Assembly (NCBI RefSeq): GCF_964020175.1
Contig: NZ_OZ026541.1
Coordinates: forward strand, 1,054,001 to 1,118,000
DNA: 64,000 nt
Direction of reading: 5' to 3'
From: Candidatus Mesenet endosymbiont of Phosphuga atrata
GTDB lineage: Bacteria > Pseudomonadota > Alphaproteobacteria > Rickettsiales > Anaplasmataceae
Position numbers and translations under genes: made by a program. Below are positions 40,575 through 50,052 of the stretch, piece after piece. The stretch's first letter is position 1. Each line of letters opens with the position of its first letter. The notes below the pieces were generated by a model. It did no database searches and was not told the origin of the DNA. It worked only from the letters and a program-made list of their open reading frames with translations.

Positions 40575-41520
40575 TGAACTGACACTTAGAACAAAAAAAT
40601 AACAAAAAATAAGAGAAATGAATACAATACAAAAAAAATACCAAAACTAGGATTTTAGCAAAACAACTAGGAAATGTGTCACAAGCGTGCAAAGTGATGG
40701 GATACTCAAATTTTATCGCTTCAAGGAGTTATACGAAAATGGAGATGAGATAAGTAAGAAAGTTTGCAAACAGAGTCTCGGAAGACATAGAAAGAGCCGT
40801 GGTTAATATCGCAACAGAATTTCCAGCATATAAAAAATGAGCTGAGAAAAAAATAATATCTGAAGGTGGATGTATGGCTAAGTTGAAACTTTCAAAAAAA
40901 GGCTTAAGGCGCTTGAAGCAAAAAGATGGAATAATTCTAACAGCTTTAGAAAAAGTGAAAGAACAAAGATAGTGAAATTGATACTCAGGTTATCTGGGTT
41001 CTCAGGATACATATTACGTGGGTAATATAATGGGCGAATTTACCAGCTAGACCTTTATCGATACTTATTCTCGTTTGCTAAGTCGATAAGACAGCAATTA
41101 CCTCTTGCTAAATGATAGCCATTCTTTGATATTGCGCATTTTGACTGATAGAGGTACAGAATATTGCGGTAAGCCGGAAAACCATGCTTTATTTGGGAAT
41201 TGAAAACATTGATCATTCCAGAACTAACTCCACAAACTAATGGCATATGCTTCACAAAACTATGCAAATCATCTTTAGAAATATAGTTCTTTAGAAGATC
41301 TACAAATTGATGTTGGTTGCGTTCTTACAATGAGACAATCAGACAAATATTGCTACGGCCAATGCAAACTTTTCTTGATATATTGCTTTTTAGAAAAACA
41401 TTAAATCAGGATTCTGATAGTATATTTAAATTCTTCTGTCAGTTAATTCGTCACTGTCAGATTAAGTGGTGTCTGGTACAGTTTATCGCAATTCTCAGAG
41501 AAAATATAACATGAGGTTTA
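40575..41520 (+). mobile_element. IS481-family transposase remnant
   Basis: Pieces in different frames follow the order of an IS481-type transposase: RILAKQLGNVSQACKVMGYS (helix-turn-helix), RLKALEAKDGIILTALEKVK with interruptions, ILTDRGTEYCG (catalytic Asp) near 41138-41170, the start of a TPQTNG-like segment near 41230, SLEDLQIDVG and QSDKYCYG. Many stops and indels make it inactive. Its left side abuts the IS256 end fragment. Confidence 0.72.
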
Positions 41521-41715
41521 ATATTATTTCTGGTATTGTCAACTTGAAGTATGGTTTTTTTTGCTTTGGCCTAACTCATACCTCGTTACTAGTATACCGT
41601 TTCGCAAGGGGTCTAGGGTTTGATCAGGTTCTAAAATTGGGTGCTTATGATAAAGCTATAAAGACATAAAATTGCTACTAGATAAACATTTTAGCTATGT
41701 TTTGGAAGTCTTCAT
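41521..41715. other. Stretch between IS remnant and terminator, no gene assigned
   Basis: An in-frame string (LKYGFFCFGLTHTSLLVYRF, ARGLGFDQVLKLG) is open but has no start context or family match that I can name. It may be leftover IS or gene sequence. Confidence 0.35.
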
Positions 41716-41749
41716 AATAATAAGCTACTGCATGCAGTAGCTTATTATT
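41716..41749 (-). terminator. 34-bp perfect palindrome, likely terminator
   Basis: A perfect inverted repeat centred on GCATGC (AAGCTACTGCATGCAGTAGC with flanking AATAAT/ATTATT arms). It lies 5 bp after the stop of the minus-strand gene at 41755, the place of a factor-independent terminator. The T run is weak, so it may act with Rho or as a cruciform. Confidence 0.55.
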
Positions 41750-41754
41750 TAAAA

Positions 41755-42486
41755 TTATATCATTTCATGTGCGCTATAGAATAACGAAAGTTCGTCAGAT
41801 AAGGCAGGAAAAGTACCTTGTAACAGCAGATCTTTTAAAGAAGAGACTTCATTCTGTAAATCTAAGTTACTTTTTTCTAATACCGATCTTTCTTCTTGGC
41901 ATTTATTTTTTTCTTCAATTATAGTTTTTATCTTACCTGCAAGCCCAGTACCACTGTGATCAATATTTGAAGTTATACTATCAATTTTCTTCTGCAAAAT
42001 TGCTCTTTCATTGTTGCATACATCATTCTCTTGGGTGAGTTTATTAACTTGTTCTGATAAAGCTGTTTTAGCTTGATTCAACTCCTTTATTAGCTTCTCT
42101 GCCTTATTAAGATTAATTTGCGCTTCTAATGGTCCTGCAATGATATCATATATAACACCAAGAACAGAACAGCCATTTTCAATATCTTGATGATCACCAC
42201 TAGTAAAACATGGAGATAGAATATTAGAAGTTATATCTACAAGTCTATCTACGAAATTATCTTGTCCATTTTTCTCTAATTTGTCAGCAAGTTCTAAATA
42301 TTTTTCTGTTATTAAATCATCCGGCTTATAACCATTATAGCTAAAACTATGACCTCCTCTCACTCTACTCATTATTTCATCTGCATTTTGAAATGTTACA
42401 TCAACACATCTTGATATACAGCCCTCCAAACCTGAGTATTCTGCAATACAACTCATCTTACTAAAATTTTCTAAACCGCCCCTCAA
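41755..42486 (-). CDS. Unknown coiled-coil protein, 243 aa
   Basis: Residues ~1-125 contain six Cys and no known domain (MSCIAEYSGLEGCISRCVDV). Residues ~128-230 form a long coiled coil with heptad-like AEKLIKELNQAKTALSEQVN, NNERAILQKKIDSI, EEKNKCQEERSVLEKSN and LDLQNEVSSLKDLLLQ. No signal peptide or membrane span. A later start at MSCIAEYS (ten codons in) is possible. It lies downstream of the PPxY membrane protein on the same strand and may be co-expressed. Function unknown. Confidence 0.7.
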   Translation of the reverse strand: MRGGLENFSKMSCIAEYSGLEGCISRCVDVTFQNADEIMSRVRGGHSFSYNGYKPDDLITEKYLELADKLEKNGQDNFVDRLVDITSNILSPCFTSGDHQDIENGCSVLGVIYDIIAGPLEAQINLNKAEKLIKELNQAKTALSEQVNKLTQENDVCNNERAILQKKIDSITSNIDHSGTGLAGKIKTIIEEKNKCQEERSVLEKSNLDLQNEVSSLKDLLLQGTFPALSDELSLFYSAHEMI

Positions 42487-42600
42487 AGACTCTTCAGTTA
42501 ATTGGATTATAGATCATACAAATTCCTTGTCTAATTAATAATAATTATTTATTTTATAATAAAAAGATAAATTTTATATTAACCTTATTTGGCAAACTGA

Positions 42601-43065
42601 TTATACTATTGAGATTTCTTCGTAAGAAGGCGGTTCATCACTAAAAAACAGCTCTTGATAAGAAGGTAATATTGTAATACTGCTAGGCCGTTCATAACCT
42701 TCTTCTTGTCCAATATTAACAGTTTGATCCCTGTGTATTGTATCAATCATACCGCAAAATCCATGGCCTATTATAGGTGTTATAATGTAACCTGATAGCC
42801 CAAGACAAAGTAATGTAGTAGGATAACTAATCAAAAAAGAAAGATACATACTATGCTTAGTTTTATCATGATCTGTATGAGTTATACTAGTATAATATGG
42901 CAAATAAAATATACCACTTGTTACTATCGATATAGTAGAAAGCCAACATATCATCCTCGCAACGTGACCAGCTTTAGTATCACTTGGACCACAATACCAA
43001 TAACACCAAGTTGCATATAGCTTATACATGCAACTACTAAACGATAAATTTTCATTATTTTGCAT
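42601..43065 (-). CDS. Small membrane protein with LPxY and PPxY tail motifs
   Basis: A 154-residue protein. It has two hydrophobic segments (ICWLSTISIVTSGIFYLPYY; MYLSFLISYPTTLLCLGLSG plus YIITPIIG) and a ~45-residue polar C-terminus. The tail contains ILPSYQEL and DEPPSYEEI close to the end; LPxY and PPxY are the classic ligands of WW domains in eukaryotic Nedd4-type ubiquitin ligases. No bacterial family is recognised. A hairpin topology would put both termini on the same side. A host-directed role is inference. Confidence 0.7.
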   Translation of the reverse strand: MQNNENLSFSSCMYKLYATWCYWYCGPSDTKAGHVARMICWLSTISIVTSGIFYLPYYTSITHTDHDKTKHSMYLSFLISYPTTLLCLGLSGYIITPIIGHGFCGMIDTIHRDQTVNIGQEEGYERPSSITILPSYQELFFSDEPPSYEEISIV

Positions 43066-43244
43066 AACAATTTTTTGATCTTAAGTTAATTGCATGGTAT
43101 ACTAAAATAAGTATAAAATCAATAATTGCAATTGAATCATCTTTGTTTTAAGACTATGAAATAAGTAGATTTTAAAATAAAAACAGCTACATACTTATAT
43201 ATAAACATTTTATATTATAACGTAAAAGATACTGCTGCTATATT

Positions 43245-43892
43245 ATGCGTGATAAAAACTTAGACGATAAATCATTATATATTAGACAAACATTTACTAA
43301 AGAGTACGCAGAGCTAAGTGAAGCTTTCATTAACAAGGAGAAATATTTAATACAAATTAGTGCAGAAGAAGGTAAATTGCTAGGTTTATTTATAAAAATG
43401 AACAACATAAAAACCATAGTAGAAATTGGTACACTATATGGATATTCGTCAATTTTGATGGCAAAAGCACTTTCATCTGATGGACATATATACACTATAG
43501 AAAAAAATAACGAATATGCAGACATAGCAGCTCAAAATTTTGCTGACTTTAAAGTCGATGATAAAATAACTTTAATGCGGGGTAATGGGCTCGATCAGTT
43601 AAAAAAACTTGAGGCTCATTCTCCCCTTGACATGATTTTTATCGATGCAGATAAAGCAAGTTATACTGATTATCTAGATTGGGCAGAACTACATATACGT
43701 CAAAGGGGATTAATTGTCGCAGACAACACCTTGCTTTTTGATACTATATACCTTAAATCATCACCTGAATGGTTATCAGAAAAGTTATGGCATAATATGA
43801 AAGACTTTAATGCAAGATTAGCAAATATCAAAAAATACTATTCTATGCTTATTCCGACCAAAGAAGGTATGACTGTAGCTCTAAAGCTTTAA
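43245..43892 (+). CDS. SAM-dependent O-methyltransferase (family 3)
   Basis: A 215-residue class I methyltransferase. The SAM site reads KTIVEIGTLYGYSSILMAKA, then HIYTIEKNNEYADIAAQNF, the metal/substrate acidic motif DMIFIDADKASYTDYLDWAE, and the C-terminal YYSMLIPTKEGMTVALK. These cation-dependent enzymes resemble catechol O-methyltransferases; the substrate is unknown. It converges on the tRNA(CAT) gene 3 bp downstream. Confidence 0.88.
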   Translation: MRDKNLDDKSLYIRQTFTKEYAELSEAFINKEKYLIQISAEEGKLLGLFIKMNNIKTIVEIGTLYGYSSILMAKALSSDGHIYTIEKNNEYADIAAQNFADFKVDDKITLMRGNGLDQLKKLEAHSPLDMIFIDADKASYTDYLDWAELHIRQRGLIVADNTLLFDTIYLKSSPEWLSEKLWHNMKDFNARLANIKKYYSMLIPTKEGMTVALKL

Positions 43893-43895
43893 TAG

Positions 43896-43968
43896 TGGCT
43901 GAGGAGGGGCTTGAACCCACGACCTAGAGATTATGATCCTCCCGCTCTACCAACTGAGCTACCCAGCC
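43896..43968 (-). tRNA. tRNA with CAT anticodon (Met, or Ile2)
   Basis: A 73-nt cloverleaf on the minus strand. The acceptor GGCTGGG pairs with CCTCAGC (one G-T), the D arm is GCTC/GAGC, the anticodon loop ATCATAA gives CAT, and the T arm has GTGGG-TTCAAGC. Elongator Met is most likely; a lysidine-modified Ile2 cannot be excluded. It lies directly after purB. Confidence 0.9.
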
Positions 43969-45264
43969 TTAATTTTCAGTAAAAACCTGATTGTAAATAT
44001 AATCAGTATGTTTTGTATAATAAGTAAAATCAAACAAAGACTCAAGCTTTTCTAGTGTAATAATTTCTAATAATTCACTATCTTCCTTTAATACTTCAAG
44101 GAAATGACTTTTACTCTCCCAAACCTTCATTGCATTTTGCTGTACAATTTTATATGCTTTTTCTCTACTGAGTCCACTATTTATTAGTTCAAGTAAAACA
44201 CGTTGTGAGAATACAAGGCCATTTAAAGAATTTAAATTTCTTTTTATATTCTCAGGATATATAATTAAGTTTTCTATTAAATTTATCAAGCGAGTAAGCG
44301 CAAAATCCATTACTATACAAGCATCAGGAGCAATACACCTTTCAACAGCAGAGTGAGAAATGTCACGCTCATGCCATAAGGCAATATTCTCTAAAGCAGG
44401 CATAACATAACTACGTATTAAACGTGACAGTCCAGTAAGGTTTTCACTAAGTATAGGATTGCGCTTATGCGGCATGGCTGAACTACCCTTTTGCTTTACA
44501 CTAAAATTTTCAGAAACTTCCATCACTTCCGTTTTTTGTAGATTTCGGACTTCAATAGCAACGTTTTCAATTGAACCAGCTATAATTGCTAAGGTTGAAA
44601 AAAACATTGCATGGCGATCACGTGGAATAATTTGTGAAGTGATAGACTCAGGATTAAGTCCAAGAGCTTTTGCTACATATCTTTCAACATTAGGATCTAT
44701 GTGAGCAAAACTACCAACAGCACCAGATACTTTGCAAGTTGATATTTCCTTCTGTGCATTTTTAAGTCTTTCATAGTTACGCTTAAATTCAGCATAAAAC
44801 CTAGTAAATTTTAGACCAAATATCATTGGCTCTGCATGTACACCGTGGCTGCGACCAACACATATAATATCTTTTGTATCTTCAGCTTTTTTCTTTAAAA
44901 GATTTAGTAGATTTTTTAAGTGCTCAAGCAAAATATCAGATGAGCGCTTTAGTTGCACAGCTAAGCAAGTATCTAAGATGTCAGAGCTTGTCATACCATA
45001 GTGCATATAACGAATATCTACGCCTACCTTTTCAGCAACATATGTTAAAAATGCTATTACATCGTGTTTGGTATCAGCTTCAATTTCCTGAATACGCATG
45101 ATATCAAAGTCTTTTAGCTTCAATTTTTCAGCAACACCTTTAGGTATAACTTTTAACTCCTCTTGCGCCTGACAAGCCAATTTTTCAATTTCAAGCCACA
45201 CCTTAAATTTATAATCATCTTCCCATATAGAAGATATCTCTTTTCTACTATAACGAGGAATCAT
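43969..45264 (-). CDS. purB: Adenylosuccinate lyase
   Basis: A 431-residue member of the fumarase superfamily, acting twice in purine synthesis by releasing fumarate. The N-terminus MIPRYSRKEISSIWEDDYKF, HYGMTSSDILDTC, GRSHGVHAEPM and the signature GSSAMPHKRNPILSENLTGL identify it. Length is normal. It closes the dnaE-rpsF-rpsR-rplI-purB strand block and ends next to a tRNA gene. Confidence 0.96.
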   Translation of the reverse strand: MIPRYSRKEISSIWEDDYKFKVWLEIEKLACQAQEELKVIPKGVAEKLKLKDFDIMRIQEIEADTKHDVIAFLTYVAEKVGVDIRYMHYGMTSSDILDTCLAVQLKRSSDILLEHLKNLLNLLKKKAEDTKDIICVGRSHGVHAEPMIFGLKFTRFYAEFKRNYERLKNAQKEISTCKVSGAVGSFAHIDPNVERYVAKALGLNPESITSQIIPRDRHAMFFSTLAIIAGSIENVAIEVRNLQKTEVMEVSENFSVKQKGSSAMPHKRNPILSENLTGLSRLIRSYVMPALENIALWHERDISHSAVERCIAPDACIVMDFALTRLINLIENLIIYPENIKRNLNSLNGLVFSQRVLLELINSGLSREKAYKIVQQNAMKVWESKSHFLEVLKEDSELLEIITLEKLESLFDFTYYTKHTDYIYNQVFTEN

Positions 45265-45276
45265 ATCTACAATACA

Positions 45277-45819
45277 TTAGATAGACTGACCATTATCAGA
45301 AATATCATCAACCTTTTTTATTTGAGATTTTACCTGACGCAACTCATTTGCTTCTGCATTGGATTTAACAACGTATAAGGCAACCGGAACTATAACCTCT
45401 GCATGTAATTCCACTTTTACTGTATATTCCCCTAAGCTTTTAATCACGTTCTCTGTAAAAGATAAATTGCGATGGTGTATGTTAAATCCCATCTGCATTA
45501 AAGCTTCTGCAACATCACGAGCAGTTACTGAACCAAATAGTCTACCCCCCTGTGCAGCGGCTTGTCTAACTAATATTATAAATTTACCATCCAAAGATGA
45601 TACAATATCTTTAGCCTCTTTTAATTTTTTATCATTTTCTTCTTTAAGGGACAAAAGTTGCTGTTCTAAAGATGCTAAATTTTCCTTTGTAGCAAACACT
45701 GCCTTATTATAAGGTATAAGGAAGTTACGAGCATGACCTGCCTTAACTTTAACAGATTCACCAACCTTACCTAATTTTCTCACACTTTCTTTTAAAATTA
45801 TTGATATACTACGAGACAT
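45277..45819 (-). CDS. rplI: 50S ribosomal protein L9
   Basis: A 180-residue L9. The N-terminal rRNA-binding domain has the G-K-V-G-E-S-V-K-V-K-A-G-H-A-R-N-F pattern and LIPYNKAVFAT, a helix linker (LASLEQQLLSLKEENDKKLK), and a C-terminal domain with GGRLFGSVTARDVAEAL. A somewhat long C-terminal tail is typical of Rickettsiales. It is 6 bp from rpsR. Confidence 0.95.
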   Translation of the reverse strand: MSRSISIILKESVRKLGKVGESVKVKAGHARNFLIPYNKAVFATKENLASLEQQLLSLKEENDKKLKEAKDIVSSLDGKFIILVRQAAAQGGRLFGSVTARDVAEALMQMGFNIHHRNLSFTENVIKSLGEYTVKVELHAEVIVPVALYVVKSNAEANELRQVKSQIKKVDDISDNGQSI

Positions 45820-45825
45820 GTTAAA

Positions 45826-46116
45826 TTACTTATCACAATAAGGAAGAAGAGCTAAAAAACGTGCTCTTTTTATAGCAAGAGCGAGCATCCTTTGCTTTTT
45901 CGCAAAGACAAAAGTTATTCTTCTTGGTAATATTCTACCATATTCAGAAATAAATTTGGATAACAAATCCCTGTTTTTGTAATCTATTTCATGCTCTAAA
46001 AATCCATCTAAAGCACATTTGTTAGAGCGCTTTGAATCAGAGTAAGCAGCCTGTAGAAAGGTATTAGAACTATTTTTTACATTATTTTTTCTTCTATCTC
46101 TATTTATTCTATACAT
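45826..46116 (-). CDS. rpsR: 30S ribosomal protein S18
   Basis: A 96-residue S18 with the core [20 protein letters not shown] followed by [20 protein letters not shown] and [11 protein letters not shown] basic N-terminal extension of ~20 residues precedes the core. It overlaps the end of rpsF by 8 bp, so translation is likely coupled. Confidence 0.96.
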   Translation of the reverse strand: MYRINRDRRKNNVKNSSNTFLQAAYSDSKRSNKCALDGFLEHEIDYKNRDLLSKFISEYGRILPRRITFVFAKKQRMLALAIKRARFLALLPYCDK

Positions 46117-46489
46117 CTTCTATACCATCATTATTTGTTTGAATCATAAAAGAATCATTTTCATGAAATTTATCAACTTTGATACAAAGATAACGTATAA
46201 TGTCTTCATTAAGTTTTACTTTGCGTTCAAATTCATTCATTGCACTAGGAGAAGAGAATATATTTAACATACAGTAATGACCTCTAGCCATTCTATCAAT
46301 AAGGTAAGCGAAATCTAAAAGACCCCAATACTCATGCTTTACTAACTCTGCTTCATTTTTTACTAAAATAGACTCTAATTCTTGTATTAAACCACCAACT
46401 TCATTTTGAACTAAATTCTGATGAGCAATAAAGGTAAATTCATACGAGCGCTTCTTTGCTACCTTATCTACCGCTAATATTTGACTCAT
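46109..46489 (-). CDS. rpsF: 30S ribosomal protein S6
   Basis: A 126-residue S6 with [40 protein letters not shown] and [20 protein letters not shown], the normal four-stranded ferredoxin-like order. It pairs with S18 on the 30S platform. It sits ~50 bp after dnaE. Confidence 0.94.
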   Translation of the reverse strand: MSQILAVDKVAKKRSYEFTFIAHQNLVQNEVGGLIQELESILVKNEAELVKHEYWGLLDFAYLIDRMARGHYCMLNIFSSPSAMNEFERKVKLNEDIIRYLCIKVDKFHENDSFMIQTNNDGIEDV

Positions 46490-46542
46490 TATTTCCTATC
46501 TAAATAACATAATGATTGATTATATAAAATCATTTAATATGA

Positions 46543-49500
46543 TCAAGAAAATTCTATTTTTTTAATCCATCTTAAATCAGATATTTGTTTTATTATATCT
46601 TGAGTAATAAGGTAACCATCTTGAAGTTTGATTTCAACACTGTAATCTTGTACAATTACTACAATTGTTACTTTGCTTCTACCCTTGGGTTTAAGTATTA
46701 AAGATAACTCAGCAATATTGCTTGTATCTTCAACCTCTATTATTAATTGATTTATCATAGAGGCAACCTTACCCGAAAAATCATATATATTTCTACCTAC
46801 AAGTCTTGCGTTATCACCTATTACACCTAAATCTATTATAATAGCTAGCCCAACTAAAAATAACTCTCTTTTTTCTTCTATAATTTTATCATCATAAAAA
46901 GCTACTTCAGATATATTATAAGGATCCGAGATTGTGACAATAGCAAACCTGCCTCTTTCTGATGTTCTCATGCGAACATTTGATATTATCCCCGCGATTA
47001 TACCACCTTTATGATTTTTAGTATTGCCAATAAAATTTATCTTTAATTTTTCTAACAATTTTTGATATTTCTCCAAAGGATGGTTTTGCAAATAAAAACC
47101 TAAAGCAAAAAACTCTTGCTCTAATTTTTCCTCTTGTTGCCAATCTTCGGTAGATGTTAAATTTGGCTTTGTAACTTCTAAGTTACCAAATAAGCTTGAT
47201 TGATTAAAATCTTGTCTATTTTGATTAGCAAAATCTAGCAAGGTTCCAACTGAATCATGAAGCTGCTTTCTATTTTTATGAACACTATCACAAGCTCCAG
47301 ATTTTATGACGCTTTCTAGCAATCTCTTATTTAATAAGTTGCAACCCGTACTATTTAAAAAATCCCATATGTCACTATAAGGTTTTGTACGCTTGTTTGT
47401 TATCTCTTGTGCAGCTGAAACTCCAACATTTCTTAAAGCACCAAGTCCGTAACATATTGCTCCATTTTCTATTGAAAATTCAGCTTGGGAATAACTAATA
47501 TTAGGAGGTAAAATTTTAACTCCACTAAGTTTTGCTGCATTGCAAAACAAACTTAGCTTATCTCTATCATTGATATTTAAATTCATCAAGGCTGTAAAAA
47601 ACTCAAGAGGATAATTAGCCTTAAGGTAAGCAGTTTGATACGATATTAGTGCATAAGCAGCAGCATGGGATTTGTTAAAACCATAGCCAGCAAATTTTGC
47701 TATCAAATCGAAAATATAGCTTGCTCTTTCTGTATCAATACCGTTTTTTACTGCACCATTTATAAAAGTTTTGCGCTGCTGATCCATTTCCTCCTTTATC
47801 TTCTTACCCATAGCGCGTCTTAACAAGTCAGCTTCCACTAAACTATATCCAGACATTATGCGCGCCATTTCCATAACCTGCTCTTGATAAATGATAACGC
47901 CAAATGTCTCTTTCAGTACATTCTCTAGCATTGGATGGAGGTAATCTACTTTTTCCAGCCCATGCTTACGGGCAATATAAGTTGGAATGTTATTCATAGG
48001 TCCTGGACGATAAAGAGAAATTAAAGCAATAATGTCTTCAATACAGTCTGGCTTTAATTTTATTAGAGTTTCCCTCATTCCCGAACTTTCAAGTTGGAAT
48101 ATACCAATTGAATCACCACTTGATAGTAATTCATAAGTTTTCTTATCACTCAAAGATATAGATGATATGTTAAACTTTTCTTCATCTCTATTTATCAAGT
48201 TGCAAGTGTGTTTAATGAGAGTAAGTGTACTTAAGCCTAAAAAGTCGAATTTTACTAATCCTGCTTTTTCAACATATTTCATGCTGTATTGAGTAATTGG
48301 CAGGTCAGAATTAGGATCGTAATATATTGGTATTAGATCTTCTAATTTTCTATCGCAAATTACAATACCTGCTGCATGGGTTGAAACATGCCGACAAATT
48401 CCTTCAAGCTTTAAAGATATATCAAGTAATCTAGAGACAGTCTTATCACTATCACGTTCTCTTTGTAGATTTTTATCCATAGCAATTGCCTGTGATAAAG
48501 TAACAGGGTTTACTGGATTGAAAGGGATCATTTTGCATATTTTATCAACCTGTGAGTAAGGCATCTGCATTACCCTGCCGACATCGCGCAGTACAGCTTT
48601 TGCTTGCAATTTTCCGAAAGTTATTATCTGGGCAACGTAACCATATTTTTCCTTAACATAGCTAATAACATTGTCCCTACCTTCCTGACAAAAATCGATA
48701 TCAAAATCTGGCATGGAGATACGTCCTGGATTCAAAAATCTCTCAAATATCAATCCAAATTTTAGTGGATCTAGCTCTGTAATTTGCAGTGCCCAAGCAA
48801 CAAGTGACCCAGCACCAGATCCTCTACCAGGTCCAACTGGTATTCCATTTTTCTTGCTCCAACAGATAAAGTCAGAAACAATAAGAAAATAACCTGGATA
48901 ATTCATGGAAATAATTACATCTAATTCATAGTTCAAGCGATCGTAATATTTTCGCTCTGCTTCATCGTCTAAACTATAGCTTGCAAGACGCAACTGCAAA
49001 CCAGAACTAGCCTGCTCTTTTAATTCATCAGCTTCAGTTTTACCACTAGAGCAAGGAAATTTAGGTAAAATGGGGTCCTGTGCCTTGGGCATAAAAGCAC
49101 ATTTTTGTGCTATCAGCATAGTATTGTTTATTGCTTCTGGTATATCGGAAAATAACTTCTGCATTTCGCTATTGGATTTAAAGTAGTACTCTGATGTGAG
49201 TTTATTTCTACTCTCATCAAGCACATAACCACCTGCAGCAATGCAGGTAAGCGCGTCATATGCTTCATAATCATCGCGACTAGCAAAGAGAACACCATTT
49301 GTGGCAACTAAAGGAACGTTGTTGCTATAAGCAAAATCTATAAGTTTTTCTTCTACCCCTTCTTTAAAACCATGGCGCTGCAGTTCAACATATATATTAC
49401 CTTCAAAGAAAGACAATAAATTGTTGATTATGCTGATGCTATCTTTACTTCCTTCAAGTATAAGCTGAGACAATATACCATCATTGCCACCAGTTAAAAC

Positions 49501-49875
49501 TATAATACCATCTCTCAGAGAAAATAAATGATCAATGTCTATATACGGATTATCATTTTGATGCTTACACTTTTTGAATGATTCGCTTACTAAATTCACC
49601 AAGTTAATATAACCTTGCTTGTTCTTTGCAAGGAGTAATGCAGGGGCAGTTTTAGTATTATCTAAATACTTAACCATAAGGACGCACCCTATAATTGGTT
49701 GTACACCTTTTGCCGCAGCATATTCTGCAAATTCTAGTGAACCAAACAAGTTACCTAGATCTGTAATTGCCACTGCTGGCATATTATTCTGTACACATAG
49801 GCTAACTAGCTCCTCAATTTTAATTGATCCCTTAAGTAAAGAGTAAACACTATGAGTGCGCAGATGAATGAACAT
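46543..49875 (-). CDS. dnaE: DNA polymerase III alpha subunit
   Basis: An 1110-residue replicative polymerase. The PHP domain opens with MFIHLRTHSVYSLLKGSIKI. The palm catalytic aspartates are in GRISMPDFDIDFCQEGRDNV; GPGRGSGAGSLVAWAL, GFNKSHAAAYALISYQTAY and HVSTHAAGIVI are further family signatures. An OB-fold near the C-terminus has GGIIAGIISNVRMRTSERGR. Length is normal, and no intein or frameshift is seen. Confidence 0.97.
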   Translation of the reverse strand: MFIHLRTHSVYSLLKGSIKIEELVSLCVQNNMPAVAITDLGNLFGSLEFAEYAAAKGVQPIIGCVLMVKYLDNTKTAPALLLAKNKQGYINLVNLVSESFKKCKHQNDNPYIDIDHLFSLRDGIIVLTGGNDGILSQLILEGSKDSISIINNLLSFFEGNIYVELQRHGFKEGVEEKLIDFAYSNNVPLVATNGVLFASRDDYEAYDALTCIAAGGYVLDESRNKLTSEYYFKSNSEMQKLFSDIPEAINNTMLIAQKCAFMPKAQDPILPKFPCSSGKTEADELKEQASSGLQLRLASYSLDDEAERKYYDRLNYELDVIISMNYPGYFLIVSDFICWSKKNGIPVGPGRGSGAGSLVAWALQITELDPLKFGLIFERFLNPGRISMPDFDIDFCQEGRDNVISYVKEKYGYVAQIITFGKLQAKAVLRDVGRVMQMPYSQVDKICKMIPFNPVNPVTLSQAIAMDKNLQRERDSDKTVSRLLDISLKLEGICRHVSTHAAGIVICDRKLEDLIPIYYDPNSDLPITQYSMKYVEKAGLVKFDFLGLSTLTLIKHTCNLINRDEEKFNISSISLSDKKTYELLSSGDSIGIFQLESSGMRETLIKLKPDCIEDIIALISLYRPGPMNNIPTYIARKHGLEKVDYLHPMLENVLKETFGVIIYQEQVMEMARIMSGYSLVEADLLRRAMGKKIKEEMDQQRKTFINGAVKNGIDTERASYIFDLIAKFAGYGFNKSHAAAYALISYQTAYLKANYPLEFFTALMNLNINDRDKLSLFCNAAKLSGVKILPPNISYSQAEFSIENGAICYGLGALRNVGVSAAQEITNKRTKPYSDIWDFLNSTGCNLLNKRLLESVIKSGACDSVHKNRKQLHDSVGTLLDFANQNRQDFNQSSLFGNLEVTKPNLTSTEDWQQEEKLEQEFFALGFYLQNHPLEKYQKLLEKLKINFIGNTKNHKGGIIAGIISNVRMRTSERGRFAIVTISDPYNISEVAFYDDKIIEEKRELFLVGLAIIIDLGVIGDNARLVGRNIYDFSGKVASMINQLIIEVEDTSNIAELSLILKPKGRSKVTIVVIVQDYSVEIKLQDGYLITQDIIKQISDLRWIKKIEFS

Positions 49876-50052
49876 TATAAAATGATGTAATTATATCAAA
49901 CCTTAATATAGAAAGTTTATGTCACTAAATCTTATCTACAATAAAGTTGAGCTAAATTCTACCATATTGGAAAATTGGTATATTAAAAATTTTTTACTTT
50001 ATAATTAAAATATTAATTTAAAATAGTAACTTTTTCTACATGTAAAAACTAA

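Noticed and set aside
46490-46542. Weak hairpin (AATGATT...AATCATT) between rpsF and dnaE as a terminator
   Set aside because: Too AT-rich and short to separate from background; the genes may be co-transcribed.
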